A stretch of 64,000 nt of DNA from Shewanella sp. Choline-02u-19 (GCF_002836205.1 NZ_PJBE01000012.1:310001-374000); one strand, 5' to 3'; shown: positions 34,909 through 45,002, numbered from the stretch's first letter. The notes: generated from the sequence alone by a model not told the origin. Numbers and translations are program-made.

Positions 34909-36210
34909 TTAGCTTTTACCATTCTCACGAGCGATAGCACGGTAGGCGATATCGGTACGAAAATACACGTCATCCCAATGGATAGCGTCAACCAATTGGT
35001 AAGCAGATGCCTGTGCTTCAGTCACTGTATTGCCCAAAGCGGTAGCGCATAGCACACGGCCACCATTGGTCACGACTTTACCATCTTGCATGCTGGTGCC
35101 AGCATGAAACACTTTCGCATCGTTATTGCCTAAGTCTAAACCCTCAATCACATCGTGCTTTCGATATGCATCTGGGTAACCGCCAGCGGCTAATACCACG
35201 CCGACAGCGGCACGTGAATCAAACTCTGCGGTCACTTGATCTAGCTCGCCACGAGTTGAGGCTAAACACAGTTCTACTAGATCAGATTTAAGACGCATCA
35301 TGATCGGCTGAGTTTCTGGATCACCAAAGCGGCAGTTGTACTCAAGCACTTTTGCGCTGCCATCGGGTGAAATCATCAAACCAGCATATAGGAAACCAGT
35401 GTAAACATTACCTTCAGCGGCCATGCCATCAACCGTTGGGCGAATTACGTGATCAATGGTCCAATCATGTACGGCTTGAGTCACAACAGGGGCGGGGGAG
35501 TATGCACCCATACCGCCAGTGTTGGGACCATGATCGCCATTGTCTCGTGCTTTATGGTCTTGGCTGGTGGCCATCGCCAGAATGTTCTTGCCATCAACCA
35601 TCACGATAAAGCTGGCTTCTTCGCCTTTTAGGAACTCTTCGATAACAACCCGAGAACCCGCTTCACCAAAGAGGTTACCGGCCAGCATATCGTCAATTGC
35701 CGCATTCGCTTCAGTTTGGTCAGCGGCAATAATCACGCCTTTACCTGCCGCTAAACCATCAGCCTTAATCACGACCGGGTAACCCGTTGTCGCCGTTAAT
35801 TCTGTTACATAAGCCTTAGCGGGCGCAATGTCGGTAAAGTTTGAGTAAGCCGCGGTTGGAATATTGTGGCGTGCTAAAAAGTCTTTAGTGAAAGCTTTGG
35901 AAGATTCTAGCTGCGCAGCACCTTGAGTTGGGCCAAAAATGGGCAAGCCGGCTTCATTGAAAGCATCTACAAGCCCCAATGCGAGTGGGACTTCAGGGCC
36001 TACAATGGTAATAGCCACTTTTTGCTCTGCTGCGAAAGCCACCAATGCAGTGATCTCTTCAACGTTAATCGCCACGTTTTCTAACTTTGGCTCTAAAGAG
36101 GTGCCAGCATTACCGGGTGCAACAAAAACAGTTTCAACTTGTGCTGATTGCGCCGCTTTCCATGCCAATGCATGTTCGCGACCGCCTCCACCAATAACTA
36201 ATACTTTCAT
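34909..36210 (-). CDS. purD: Phosphoribosylamine-glycine ligase (GARS)
   Basis: 433-residue cytoplasmic enzyme for the second step of purine synthesis: phosphoribosylamine + glycine + ATP to GAR. The N-terminal fold opens MKVLVIGGGGREHALAWK. The ATP-grasp domain includes VVIKADGLAAGKGV and VIEEFLKGEEASF. The family signature RFGDPETQ is present. Length is typical. purH lies upstream on the same strand with a 179-bp gap, the usual gammaproteobacterial purHD order. Confidence 0.98.
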   Translation of the reverse strand: MKVLVIGGGGREHALAWKAAQSAQVETVFVAPGNAGTSLEPKLENVAINVEEITALVAFAAEQKVAITIVGPEVPLALGLVDAFNEAGLPIFGPTQGAAQLESSKAFTKDFLARHNIPTAAYSNFTDIAPAKAYVTELTATTGYPVVIKADGLAAGKGVIIAADQTEANAAIDDMLAGNLFGEAGSRVVIEEFLKGEEASFIVMVDGKNILAMATSQDHKARDNGDHGPNTGGMGAYSPAPVVTQAVHDWTIDHVIRPTVDGMAAEGNVYTGFLYAGLMISPDGSAKVLEYNCRFGDPETQPIMMRLKSDLVELCLASTRGELDQVTAEFDSRAAVGVVLAAGGYPDAYRKHDVIEGLDLGNNDAKVFHAGTSMQDGKVVTNGGRVLCATALGNTVTEAQASAYQLVDAIHWDDVYFRTDIAYRAIARENGKS

Positions 36211-36389
36211 TTTTTTATCCTTTATCGCTTCTTCATCAATCCTTGTTCGGCATCAAACATACTCATGTATTGGCATACATTGCGTGTGTTTTCTTTACCC
36301 AAGAATCGATGACTTTGCGCTAAACCCTAAAATTAATTTTGTTGGAAACTCTAAATCCTAAAATCTAGGATCTAGAATCTGCTTATAAA

Positions 36390-37979
36390 TTAATGACGGA
36401 AGTGACGCATGCCAGTAAACACCATTGCCATGCCGTGCTCATCTGCCGCATTGATAATCTCTTGGTCACGAATAGAGCCACCAGGTTGGATGATACAGCT
36501 AATGCCAGCAGCGGCAGCAGCATCAATACCGTCACGGAATGGGAAGAACGCATCAGATGCCATCACTGAGTCTTGAACGACTAGCCCTTCGTCAGCCGCT
36601 TTAATACCTGCCACTTTAGCGCTATACACTCGGCTCATTTGGCCTGCGCCAACACCGATTGTCATGCTGTTTTTAGCGTAAACAATCGCGTTTGATTTGA
36701 CAAACTTAGCCACTTTCCAGCAGAACATAAGATCTTTCATTTCGCTAGCTGTCGGTTGGCGTTTAGAGACGACTTTAACATCATCCAATCCAACCATGCC
36801 TTGGTCGCGATCTTGTAGCAATAAGCCACCGTTAACACGTTTGTAATCAAGGCTCTCAGTCTTGCTAGCCCATTGTCCACATTCAAGTACGCGTACGTTA
36901 ACCTTTGCTGCAACAATGTCGCGCGCTGCTTGGCTAACAGACGGGGCAATGATCACTTCAACAAATTGACGCTCAACAATCGCTGCTGCGGTGGCTGCAT
37001 CTAACTCGCGGTTAAAGGCGATAATGCCACCAAACGCTGACGTTGGGTCGGTTTGGAATGCACGGTTATAGGCTTCTAACAGGTTTTCACCAATAGCCAC
37101 ACCACAAGGGTTAGCATGTTTCACGATGACACATGCTGGCTCATTAAACTCTTTAACACATTCAAGTGCTGAGTCCGTATCGGCGATATTGTTATAAGAC
37201 AATGCTTTGCCTTGCAACTGAACGGCAGTTGCAACAGAGGCTTCATCGATATGGATATCAACGTAAAAAGCGGCTGTTTGATGGCTATTTTCGCCATAAC
37301 GCAGATCTTGCTTTTTAACTAATTGAGTATTGTAAGTGCGTGGGAACTTAGAGTCTTCATGACACTCGTCTTTGCTATGTGCAGGGACCTTAGTGCCGAA
37401 GTAGTTAGCGATCATGCCATCATATGCAGCAGTGTGCTCAAACGCCGCAATCGCGAGATCAAAACGTGTTTCCAGCGTAGTACTGCCGTTATTTGCGTTC
37501 ATTTCTGCAATAACACGGCCGTAGTCGTTAGCGTTAACCACTATGGTAGTATCTTTATGGTTTTTAGCGGTTGAGCGAACCATCGTTGGGCCGCCAATAT
37601 CGATATTCTCGATAGCGTCCGCAAGGGTGCAACCTTCTTTTGCGACGGTTTCTGCAAATGGATATAAGTTAACAGCAACCAAATCGATAGGGTTGATGTT
37701 GTTTTGCTCCATTACAAGCTCGTCTATACCACGGCGTGCCAAAATTCCACCATGCACTTTCGGGTGCAAAGTTTTGACACGGCCATCCATTATTTCTGGG
37801 TGGCCAGTATAATCCGATACTTCAATGACTGGCACACCATTATCTGCCAACAGGCGGGCAGTGCCACCAGTAGATAGTAGCTCAACACCTTGAGCATGCA
37901 GCGCTTGTGCAAACTCTAAGATTCCGGTTTTATCTGAAACGCTTAACAGCGCGCGACGAATAGGTCTGGCATTATTCAT
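36390..37979 (-). CDS. purH: Bifunctional AICAR transformylase / IMP cyclohydrolase
   Basis: 529-residue cytoplasmic enzyme for the last two steps of IMP synthesis. The N-terminal MGS-like cyclohydrolase domain contains SVSDKTGILEFA and STGGTA. The C-terminal transformylase domain contains LRYGENSHQ and KHANPCGVA, with the conserved Lys and His of the active site. Length matches the family. Upstream, CGTTTGCG at 38038-38045 resembles half of a PurR operator, but the other half is poor, so purine control here is only a possibility. Confidence 0.98.
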   Translation of the reverse strand: MNNARPIRRALLSVSDKTGILEFAQALHAQGVELLSTGGTARLLADNGVPVIEVSDYTGHPEIMDGRVKTLHPKVHGGILARRGIDELVMEQNNINPIDLVAVNLYPFAETVAKEGCTLADAIENIDIGGPTMVRSTAKNHKDTTIVVNANDYGRVIAEMNANNGSTTLETRFDLAIAAFEHTAAYDGMIANYFGTKVPAHSKDECHEDSKFPRTYNTQLVKKQDLRYGENSHQTAAFYVDIHIDEASVATAVQLQGKALSYNNIADTDSALECVKEFNEPACVIVKHANPCGVAIGENLLEAYNRAFQTDPTSAFGGIIAFNRELDAATAAAIVERQFVEVIIAPSVSQAARDIVAAKVNVRVLECGQWASKTESLDYKRVNGGLLLQDRDQGMVGLDDVKVVSKRQPTASEMKDLMFCWKVAKFVKSNAIVYAKNSMTIGVGAGQMSRVYSAKVAGIKAADEGLVVQDSVMASDAFFPFRDGIDAAAAAGISCIIQPGGSIRDQEIINAADEHGMAMVFTGMRHFRH

Positions 37980-38203
37980 TGTAGGTATAGGGTCCAGTAG
38001 TTATTTTAAGGATCTTTCGGAAAACAGAACAGTATTGCGTTTGCGAACGCCTACACTGCTTTCCAAAAGTCCCTCAATTTACTCTCCCGTCACGGCGCGC
38101 ATATTTTAACGCAGTTTTATCCTTGACGGTGTTTTTTTCTGCGCGATTTCACAATACGGTAAACAGAACAAGCATTGATCCAGTTTTTTGTTCAAGATAG
38201 CCT
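37980..38203. other. Intergenic region between divergent purH and zntR
   Basis: Non-coding region carrying the purH promoter region on the minus strand. It includes a GCGTT-TGCG-AACGC inverted repeat (38036-38049) that partly resembles a PurR site. No gene seen. Confidence 0.4.
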
Positions 38204-38235
38204 TGACCTTGGATACAACTCCAAGGTTTATACTT
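38204..38235 (+). promoter_or_regulatory. ZntR-type promoter with operator dyad in a 20-bp spacer
   Basis: -35 TTGACC (38204-38209) and -10 TATACT (38230-38235) are 20 bp apart, longer than the normal 17. Between them lies a perfect dyad, ACCTTGGA-N6-TCCAAGGT (38207-38228). This is the hallmark of MerR-family metal-responsive promoters, where the regulator twists the DNA to bring the hexamers into phase. It precedes zntR and the permease, implying that the regulator controls its own operon. Confidence 0.85.
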
Positions 38236-38301
38236 TGAACATTGATAAATATCGCATCGGCAATATTTGGCAGTCTATCGCGGTGAGATTAGGAGAGAAT
38301 G

Positions 38302-38805
38302 ATGTATCGAATTGGTGAGCTGGCACAGTTGTGTGAGGTCAGAACGGATACGTTAAGGTTCTACGAGAAACATGGTCTGTTATCACCTTCATCGAGAACA
38401 GATTCGGGTTATCGTATCTATACCCAAGCTGATGCTGAACGCTTACGCTTTATTTTGCGTGCTAAAGCGGTCGGTTTTACGCTAGCAGAAATAGCGGAAC
38501 TGCTGTCGATTGAGTTAGACAAGTCCAATTGGGCCTGTGCTGATGTTAAAGGACTAGTTGACGATAAGCTGGCTAATGTTGAGGCCAAGATTGCCGAACT
38601 GAACCATTTTCAACTCTCTTTGCAACGACTATCTCAAGCGTGTTGCGGTGGGCCTGAAAGCGCAGAACATTGCTCCATTTTAGAAGCGTTAGAGTCGAGT
38701 ACTGAGAACATTCGCTGTGAAAATCATAGCCATACTCACGACGATGCCCAGTTTACTAAAACGTGCCAAGACAAATCAGCGGTTAAGAATTCACAAGAGA
38801 AATAG
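38302..38805 (+). CDS. zntR: MerR-family Zn(II)-responsive regulator, ZntR-like
   Basis: 167 residues from the ATG at 38302 (AGGAG six bases before it; an adjacent ATG at 38299 is too close). The N-terminal winged helix (MYRIGELAQLCEVRTDTLRFYEKHGLL) and dimerisation helix are followed by the metal loop. Metal-binding cysteines correspond to E. coli ZntR Cys79, Cys114, Cys115 and Cys124. The position of E. coli His119 is Glu here, while a His lies at 123. A tail of about 37 residues beyond the usual end contains CENHSHTHDD and another Cys. It lies two bases upstream of the permease gene and behind the 20-bp-spacer promoter. Metal specificity is inferred. Confidence 0.88.
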   Translation: MYRIGELAQLCEVRTDTLRFYEKHGLLSPSSRTDSGYRIYTQADAERLRFILRAKAVGFTLAEIAELLSIELDKSNWACADVKGLVDDKLANVEAKIAELNHFQLSLQRLSQACCGGPESAEHCSILEALESSTENIRCENHSHTHDDAQFTKTCQDKSAVKNSQEK

Positions 38806-38807
38806 TT

Positions 38808-40139
38808 ATGTTATTAAACAACTTTATCGACCTTTTTTTAGACTCGGCGCCTTGGCTGTTATTGGGCTTAGTGTTGGCGGGCATGCTCAAAATGTTTGTG
38901 CCTATGGCTTGGATGCAAAAACAACTTGGCGGCCACGGTTTTAAAACCGTAGTTAAAGCGGCCGTACTGGGTGCGCCTTTACCTTTATGTTCATGTGGTG
39001 TTATTCCTGCGGCAGTCGGCTTGCGCCGTAGCGGAGCATCAAAGGCTGCCACTACCTCCTTTTTAGTCTCTACGCCAGAAACTGGGGTTGACTCAGTGAC
39101 GGTGTCTTACGTGTTGCTCGGCCCATTCATGGCGATTGTTAGGCCAATAGCAGCTGTTATCAGTGCAATTGTGGCAGGCCTATTAGTCGGACGTGACGAC
39201 GATGACGGCAAACCCGCAGCCGATCAAGCTAAGCAAGCCGAGACATCATCATGCTGTAGTAGTAAGAAAGCGGAACCTAAAGTGGCCACTAGCTCATGCT
39301 GTGCAAGTGAAAAGAAAGCACCGCTGAGTATGAAACCGGTTGCAGATAGCAGCGTAATGTCAATGCCAGTCAATGCTGCACCACTGAATTTAAACCAAGC
39401 AGCAGGGGCTAAGCAATCAAGTTGCTGTAGCAGTAAAAAAACAGCGCCAATTCAGACTGAAGCTGCCACTTCGTCATGTTGCAGTTCAAAGTCGTCAGAC
39501 ACTACCGCTGAAACTGAAAGCTGCTGCGAGTCGACGAAAGATATCGCTACCGAGTTAAAAGGCACTTCGGTTATTAGTCGTATCGGTAAAGGCTTACATT
39601 TTGCGGCGACAGATTTAGTGCGTGATACTACAGTGTGGTTATTGGTCGGTTTATTTTTTGCCGCCTTAGTACAAACTTATGTCCCCGCTGACTTTATGGC
39701 AAAATGGGGCGATGGCATTTTAGCGATGTTGGTGATGGTCGTAATTTCTGTCCCTATGTATATCTGCGCGACAGCATCAACGCCTATTGCGGCGGGTTTA
39801 CTACTGGCTGGCGTTTCACCTGGTGCAGTATTGGTGTTTATGTTGGCGGGCCCTGCGACGAATATAGCCACCTTAGGCGTGGTGACTAAAGAACTAGGCA
39901 AGCGCGCGCTATTTGGTTATTTAGGCGGTGTATTGGGCGTGGCATTAGTCTCGGGCATTATCGTCAACTACCTTGTCGAAACCTTTGGTTTTGTGGTTAT
40001 GCCGCAGATTGGTGAGCAACATAACTTGTTGCCAGCGGCGATTGTCTACACTTCAGGTATTGTGCTTGCCATACTTATGGCTAAAGTCTTTTTAGACATG
40101 CTACCTAAAAACTGGTGGCGTCGAGATTGCTGCTCATAG
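38808..40139 (+). CDS. UPF0718-family permease with Cys-pair-rich cytoplasmic loop, probable metal exporter
   Basis: 443-residue inner-membrane permease of the UPF0718/DUF318 family (YraQ and the organoarsenical exporter ArsP belong here). Two membrane halves, about 5-130 and 255-440, carry the family motifs PLCSCGVIPAA and CATASTPIAAG. Between them lies a loop of about 120 residues with five Cys-Cys pairs, most of the form SSCCSSK or SSCCASEK; a sixth pair ends the protein (RRDCCS). The pairs could bind or buffer a soft metal. It is the second gene of a zntR operon, in the place where zntA or another exporter would be expected. The substrate is probably Zn, Cd, Pb or a similar ion, by context only. 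Confidence 0.85.
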   Translation: MLLNNFIDLFLDSAPWLLLGLVLAGMLKMFVPMAWMQKQLGGHGFKTVVKAAVLGAPLPLCSCGVIPAAVGLRRSGASKAATTSFLVSTPETGVDSVTVSYVLLGPFMAIVRPIAAVISAIVAGLLVGRDDDDGKPAADQAKQAETSSCCSSKKAEPKVATSSCCASEKKAPLSMKPVADSSVMSMPVNAAPLNLNQAAGAKQSSCCSSKKTAPIQTEAATSSCCSSKSSDTTAETESCCESTKDIATELKGTSVISRIGKGLHFAATDLVRDTTVWLLVGLFFAALVQTYVPADFMAKWGDGILAMLVMVVISVPMYICATASTPIAAGLLLAGVSPGAVLVFMLAGPATNIATLGVVTKELGKRALFGYLGGVLGVALVSGIIVNYLVETFGFVVMPQIGEQHNLLPAAIVYTSGIVLAILMAKVFLDMLPKNWWRRDCCS

Positions 40140-40197
40140 TGTTACCCATCGTATAGGCTTATGCATTAAATTGATGGGTGTATAGATTGGCAGCAGA

Positions 40198-40226
40198 AAA
40201 AAGGCACTCATTGAGTGTCTTTTTTT
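40198..40226 (+). terminator. Terminator after the permease gene
   Basis: AAAGGCACTC / GAGTGTCTTT (one G-T pair) with an ATT loop and a following T run. The same hairpin recurs at 52927 and 54164. Confidence 0.85.
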
Positions 40227-41065
40227 ATATTCATTAAAGCTGTCTGTTGAAACTGTGAGGTGACGAGAGTGCTTAAACTATCGACCATTTAGTCCGCCGC
40301 GGTTTGCTGTGGATCAACAAACACTCATCACTATTGAACATAGTAGCAGTCATATTATGTTCATTTTCGATATCAATATTTCATCATCTTCATCCAAACA
40401 TGGTGCTAAAAACAGCATGTCCCTCGTTCAATGCTGCAAATATCATCTCTTCGACCTAGAGCTGTGCAAATTACGGCAACGGCAATTTGGCCCTATTTCC
40501 AGTTAAATCTAAATTAGTCGCTGCCACAGTGACGTTATAGGTGCGCCATATTGTCTCGATATAAATAAATAGCCTTCTGAAAAATTGAATAGCCTTTGTT
40601 ATTTATAATCGATATCGGCATGTTGCAGGCTTATATTCCCTTGCAAGCCTGATATGGAGGCCTTTTCTAACGGAATTACGTTTTTATCATAGTCTCTATT
40701 TATCTTTTTACGTCGATACTTTTAGGGACATATTGTCGTTTTGAGTGGGTTAAATTGTCCGAGCTCGTTGTTTGCGAGTTGGGTAGCATCTAATGCTATG
40801 CCTCTTGATGTCTGATTGTATATTCAGCTATAAGCGCTGAATTTTTCTTATATATTGGCATTTAATTCTGTTGGTGTTTTGTTGTGATCTGGATCGTGCG
40901 TTAGTAATTGTCCGTATAGGTGACTTTAGGGATAATCCGTTGGCGTTGACGCGTCTTCGTTTAGCGTGCGGCTTAGCAAGACAAGTTAACGACAAAAACC
41001 AAACTACAGTGTCGAGATGAGAACCTCGGCCTGGGTAGAAAGAAAACTAATTGTGTGAGGGTAAT
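40227..41065. other. Long non-coding region upstream of fdnG
   Basis: About 840 bases. A 65-codon frame (40309-40506) has no ribosome site or recognisable product. A loose hairpin (CAGGCTT / AAGCCTG, about 40626-40652) and a CRP-like site (40883-40898) are visible. The formate dehydrogenase promoter should lie in the right third. No riboswitch that I can identify. Confidence 0.5.
40883..40898 (+). promoter_or_regulatory. CRP-like half-palindrome upstream of fdnG
   Basis: TGTGA-TCTGGA-TCGTG has a perfect left CRP half-site and a weak right half. It lies about 170-180 bases before the fdnG start. CRP is a main activator of anaerobic respiration in Shewanella, so the site is plausible but weak. 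Confidence 0.35.
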
Positions 41066-44000
41066 ATGAACAGACGTCAGTTTTTTAAACTGTGCGCGAG
41101 TAGTACTGCAACCTCAGCTATCTCTGCACTTGGGCTGTTGCCCAGTAAAGCGTTTGCTGCGGTTCGTGAGTTTAAACTACTAAGAGCGAAAGAGACCCGC
41201 AATAACTGTTGTTATTGTTCAGTGGGTTGTGGCTTATTGATGTACAGCCATGGCAGTAACGGCAAAAATGCCGAAAAATCTATTTTCCACATTGAAGGCG
41301 ATGCGGACCATCCGGTTAACCGCGGCTCACTTTGTCCTAAAGGTGCAGGCCTGGTGGACTATGTGAACAGTCCGAACCGTAACCACTTTCCTGAAGTACG
41401 TGAACCAGGTACTAATGAATGGAAACGCATTAGCTGGAATGAGGCATTCGGTCGTATTGCTCGCTTGATGAAAGATGACCGTGATGCAAACTTTATCGAA
41501 AAGAACAGCGATGGAACCACGGTAAACCGCTGGTTGAGCACGGGGATGATGACCTCCTCTGCACAGCCAAACGAAGGCGCTTATATTACCCATAAATTTG
41601 CTCGTTCTCTTGGCCTCGTTGCCATCGATACTATTGCACGTAACTGACACTCCCCAACGGTAGCAAGTCTTGCTCCAACATTTGGGCGCGGTGCCATGAC
41701 CAACCACTGGATCGATATTAAGAACTCCAATGTCGTGGTGATCATGGGCGGTAATGCCGCCGAAGCACACCCTGTCGGTTTCGGCTGGGTAACAGAAGCC
41801 ATGGAACACAATAACGCCAAACTGGTTGTTGTCGACCCTCGTTATAACCGCAGTGCTGCACTGTCGGATTGCTACGCGCCTTTGCGCAGTGGTACAGATA
41901 TCGCCTTTTTGCTCGGCTTAAGCCGATACCTGATTGAAACCAAACAAGTTAACTATGACTATGTGAAGGCTTATACCAATGCCTCTTATATCGTCCGTGA
42001 AGATTTCGAATTTAATGAAGGTCTGTTCAGTGGTTTCGATGAGAAGAGTCGCACCTATGACAAAGAGACTTGGTACTACGAGCTTGATGAAGACGGTTAT
42101 GCCAAAGTCGACGAAAGTTTTGAACATCCTCGCTGTGTATGGAACCTGCTGAAACAGCATGTGGAACGCTACGATTTTGACACCGTCAGCAACATCACAG
42201 GTACCCCTGTTGAGGATTATGAAAAAGTGTGTGCCATCATCGGCAGCACCTACACCCATGACAAAGCAGCAACCTTCATGTACGCCTTAGGTTGGACTCA
42301 CCACACTAAGGGCACGCAAAATATCCGTTCTATGGCCATGGTTCAGCTATTACTGGGCAATATTGGCGTACTCGGTGGTGGTGTGAACGCACTTCGTGGT
42401 CACTCAAATGTGCAGGGCGCAACGGATATGGGGCTACTGTGTCAGGCACTGCCTGGTTACCTCAAATTACCGAGTGATAAAGATACGAGTTTACAGACCT
42501 ATCTCGATCACCATACGCCAAAACCACTGCGTCCGGGTCAGACCAACTATTGGTCAAACTACCCTAAGTTTTTCATCTCTCAGATGAAGAGTTTCTGGGG
42601 CGAGAACGCCACCAAAGAAAACAGTTTCGGTTATGACTGGTTACCGAAGTGGGATCAGCAATATGACTTCACTAAACACATCGACATGATGTACCACGGC
42701 GAGGTTAATGGCTATTTTATTCAAGGGGTTAACGCGATTAACTCTATGCCGAACCGTAACAAGACGTTAGCGGCATTTAGCAAGCTGAAGTTCATGGTGG
42801 TGATGGATCCACTCGCGACAGAAACATCCGTCTTCTGGAAAAAAGACGACAAGTTTAATGATGTCGATCCAAGCCAGATCCAGACACAGGTTTTCCGTCT
42901 GCCGACAACCCTGTTTGCCGAAGAGGAAGGCTGTATTGTCAACTCGGGTCGCTGGATGCAGTGGCACTGGAAAGGCGCTAATGCACCAGGTGAGTCTAAG
43001 CCTGATGCTGCGATCTTATCCGGTATCTTGATGAAGCTCCGAGCGCTTTATAAAGAGGAAGGCGGCGTATTGCCTGAGCCGATAAATGCGATTAACTGGG
43101 CTGGCTATCACGACTCTCATTTCCCGCATGGGTCGGAAGTGGCAAAAGAGCTCAACGGTATTGATCTTAAAACGGGTAAGCAGCTGGATAGTTTCAGTCA
43201 GCTTAAAGATGACGGTAGTACTGCCTGTGGCTGCTGGATCTACTCGGGTTCTTGGACCGAAGAGGGCAACTTGATGGCCCGCCGTGATAACTCGGATCCG
43301 TCCGGCAAAGGTATCACTCCGGGTTGGTCATTCGCGTGGCCTTCTAATCGTAGAGTGCTCTACAACCGCGCGTCATGTGACGTTAATGGCAAGCCTTGGG
43401 ATCCAAAGCGAACCATTGTGGAGTGGAAGCATGATAAATGGCATGGCATCGATGTAGGTGACTTCAATATGAAGCTGACACCACAAGAATCGGCTCATCC
43501 GTTTATTATGCAACAAGAAGGTGTTGGACGTTTCTTTGCCCTTAAACACCTGGCTGAAGGACCTTTCCCTGAGCATTATGAGCCCATGGAATCGCCTATT
43601 GGCACCAATCCATTGCATCCAAAAGTTGTTAGTAATCCTGCGGTACGTATGCTCGATGGTGTAGCAGAAACCTTAGGTTCGCATAAGGAATATCCGTATG
43701 TGTGTACCACATACTGTGTGACTGAACACTTTAACTTCTGGACTGCGCATTGTCGTTTAGCGGCTATCTCGATGCCTGAGACGTTTGTTGAAATTGACGA
43801 AGTGTTGGCGGCAGCTAAAGGGATTAACAGCGGCGATTGGGTCACCGTGAGTTCTAAACGTGGGGAGTTGCAGACCAAGGCATTAGTGACTAAGCGCCTA
43901 CAACCGCTCAAGGTTCATGGACAGCTAGTGCACACCGTGGGATTACCGCGTCATGGCGGTTATAACGCGCTAACTCGCAAGAGCAGCAGTTGTAATGTTC

Positions 44001-44086
44001 TGACCACAGAAGTCGGTGATGCAAATACTCAGGTGCCTGAATTTAAGGCATTCCTGGTAAATGTTACTAAGGTGGAGGCGATCTAA
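41066..44086 (+). CDS. fdnG: Formate dehydrogenase-N major subunit, selenocysteine-containing (read through TGA at 41645)
   Basis: Periplasmic molybdo-bis-MGD subunit oxidising formate to CO2. The start at 41066 has GAGGG just upstream. A Tat signal (RRQFFK) and a [4Fe-4S] motif (CCYCSVGC...CPKG) open the protein. The frame meets TGA at 41645-41647 and continues without shift to 44086. Across the TGA the peptide reads ARN-U-HSPTVASLAPTFGRGAMTNHW, matching E. coli FdnG around its Sec196; here Sec is residue 194. Total length is about 1006 residues (E. coli 1015). A SECIS hairpin follows the TGA, and selA, selB and selC lie downstream. It should not be annotated as two genes. Confidence 0.96.
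41645..41690 (+). promoter_or_regulatory. Selenocysteine codon and bacterial SECIS element in fdnG
   Basis: Twelve bases after the TGA comes a short hairpin: GG (41659-41660), bulged T (41661), AGCAA / TTGCT (41662-41666 and 41670-41674), GTC at the apex, then CC. A bulged U below an apical loop with GU is the feature SelB recognises. The arrangement matches that of E. coli fdnG as I remember it. Confidence 0.85.
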
Positions 44087-44088
44087 TT

Positions 44089-44997
44089 ATGTCTACTCAA
44101 GATATTATTTTAAGCTCCGGCACCTCTAGGCTCAGTCCCGCGGCGCAGGTAAGAAAGAAACTGAGCAAGGTGGCCAAGTTATTTGATGCCACCAAGTGTA
44201 ACGGCTGTAAGGCTTGTCAGGTTTCCTGCTCTGAGTGGAACGATCTGCGGGCACCCATAGGTGAGTTTACTGGTAGCTACCAAAACCCAGCGGACCTTTC
44301 CTCCGAGTGCTGGACTCTGATGAAGTTTAACGAGGTTACCGATGAGAAAGACAAGCTACTACGTTGGCAGTTTACTCATACAGCCTGCATGCATTGTGAT
44401 GATCCAGCTTGCTTGACCGCTTGTTCGACCAAAGATGCCATTGTTCAACATGCCAACGGTATTGTGGACTTTGACTCTGACAAATGTATCGGCTGTGGAT
44501 ACTGCGTAACCGCTTGTCCATTTGATGTCCCTAAGCTCGACTCTGTGGATCAAAAAGCCTACAAATGCACCATGTGTTCTGACCGATTGCAAGTGGGTCA
44601 GGAACCCTCATGTGTGAAATCATGTACCACTGGCGCGCTGAAGTTTGGTACTCGTGAAGACATGCTTTTTATCGCAGATATGCGTATTAAGCAACTTCAC
44701 GAAAAGGGCTTTACTAAGGCTGGATTGTATAACCCGAAAGGGGTTGGCGGTACCGGTATGATGATGATTTTGCATGATATCGATGACCCCCAAAGCTATG
44801 GTTTACCCGCTGATCCAAAGACCAGCTTGTCGATCAAACTATGGCAAGACCTAGTCAAACCTTTGGGAGCTGCAGGGATTATCGCCACTGTGGCGGTGGC
44901 TTGTCTGCACCGTATCACTGTGGGCCGCAATATCGTCGAAGAAGATGAACCTGCTGCGTTCGATCACTCTCACCCAAGCAAGTCAGATAAGGAGTAA
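44089..44997 (+). CDS. fdnH: Formate dehydrogenase-N iron-sulfur (beta) subunit
   Basis: 302 residues. Four [4Fe-4S] binding groups of cysteines (CNGCKACQVSC, CMHCDDPACLTAC, CIGCGYCVTAC, CTMC...CVKSC) carry electrons from FdnG to the membrane. A C-terminal hydrophobic helix (about 265-285, GAAGIIATVAVACLHRI) anchors it, with the bulk in the periplasm, exported with FdnG. It starts two bases after fdnG and is followed five bases later by fdnI, a tight operon. Confidence 0.96.
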   Translation: MSTQDIILSSGTSRLSPAAQVRKKLSKVAKLFDATKCNGCKACQVSCSEWNDLRAPIGEFTGSYQNPADLSSECWTLMKFNEVTDEKDKLLRWQFTHTACMHCDDPACLTACSTKDAIVQHANGIVDFDSDKCIGCGYCVTACPFDVPKLDSVDQKAYKCTMCSDRLQVGQEPSCVKSCTTGALKFGTREDMLFIADMRIKQLHEKGFTKAGLYNPKGVGGTGMMMILHDIDDPQSYGLPADPKTSLSIKLWQDLVKPLGAAGIIATVAVACLHRITVGRNIVEEDEPAAFDHSHPSKSDKE

Positions 44998-45002
44998 CGC
45001 TC

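Noticed and set aside
38036..38049. PurR operator upstream of purH
   Set aside because: Only one half (CGTTTGCG) resembles the operator; the other half does not match, so I do not list it as a site.
40309..40506. 65-codon frame upstream of fdnG
   Set aside because: GTG start without a ribosome site, low-complexity serine run, no family resemblance.
41051..44086. fdnG as two separate genes or a pseudogene interrupted by TGA at 41645
   Set aside because: The frame continues unchanged, the flanking peptide matches FdnG around its Sec residue, a SECIS hairpin follows, and selA, selB and selC are next door.
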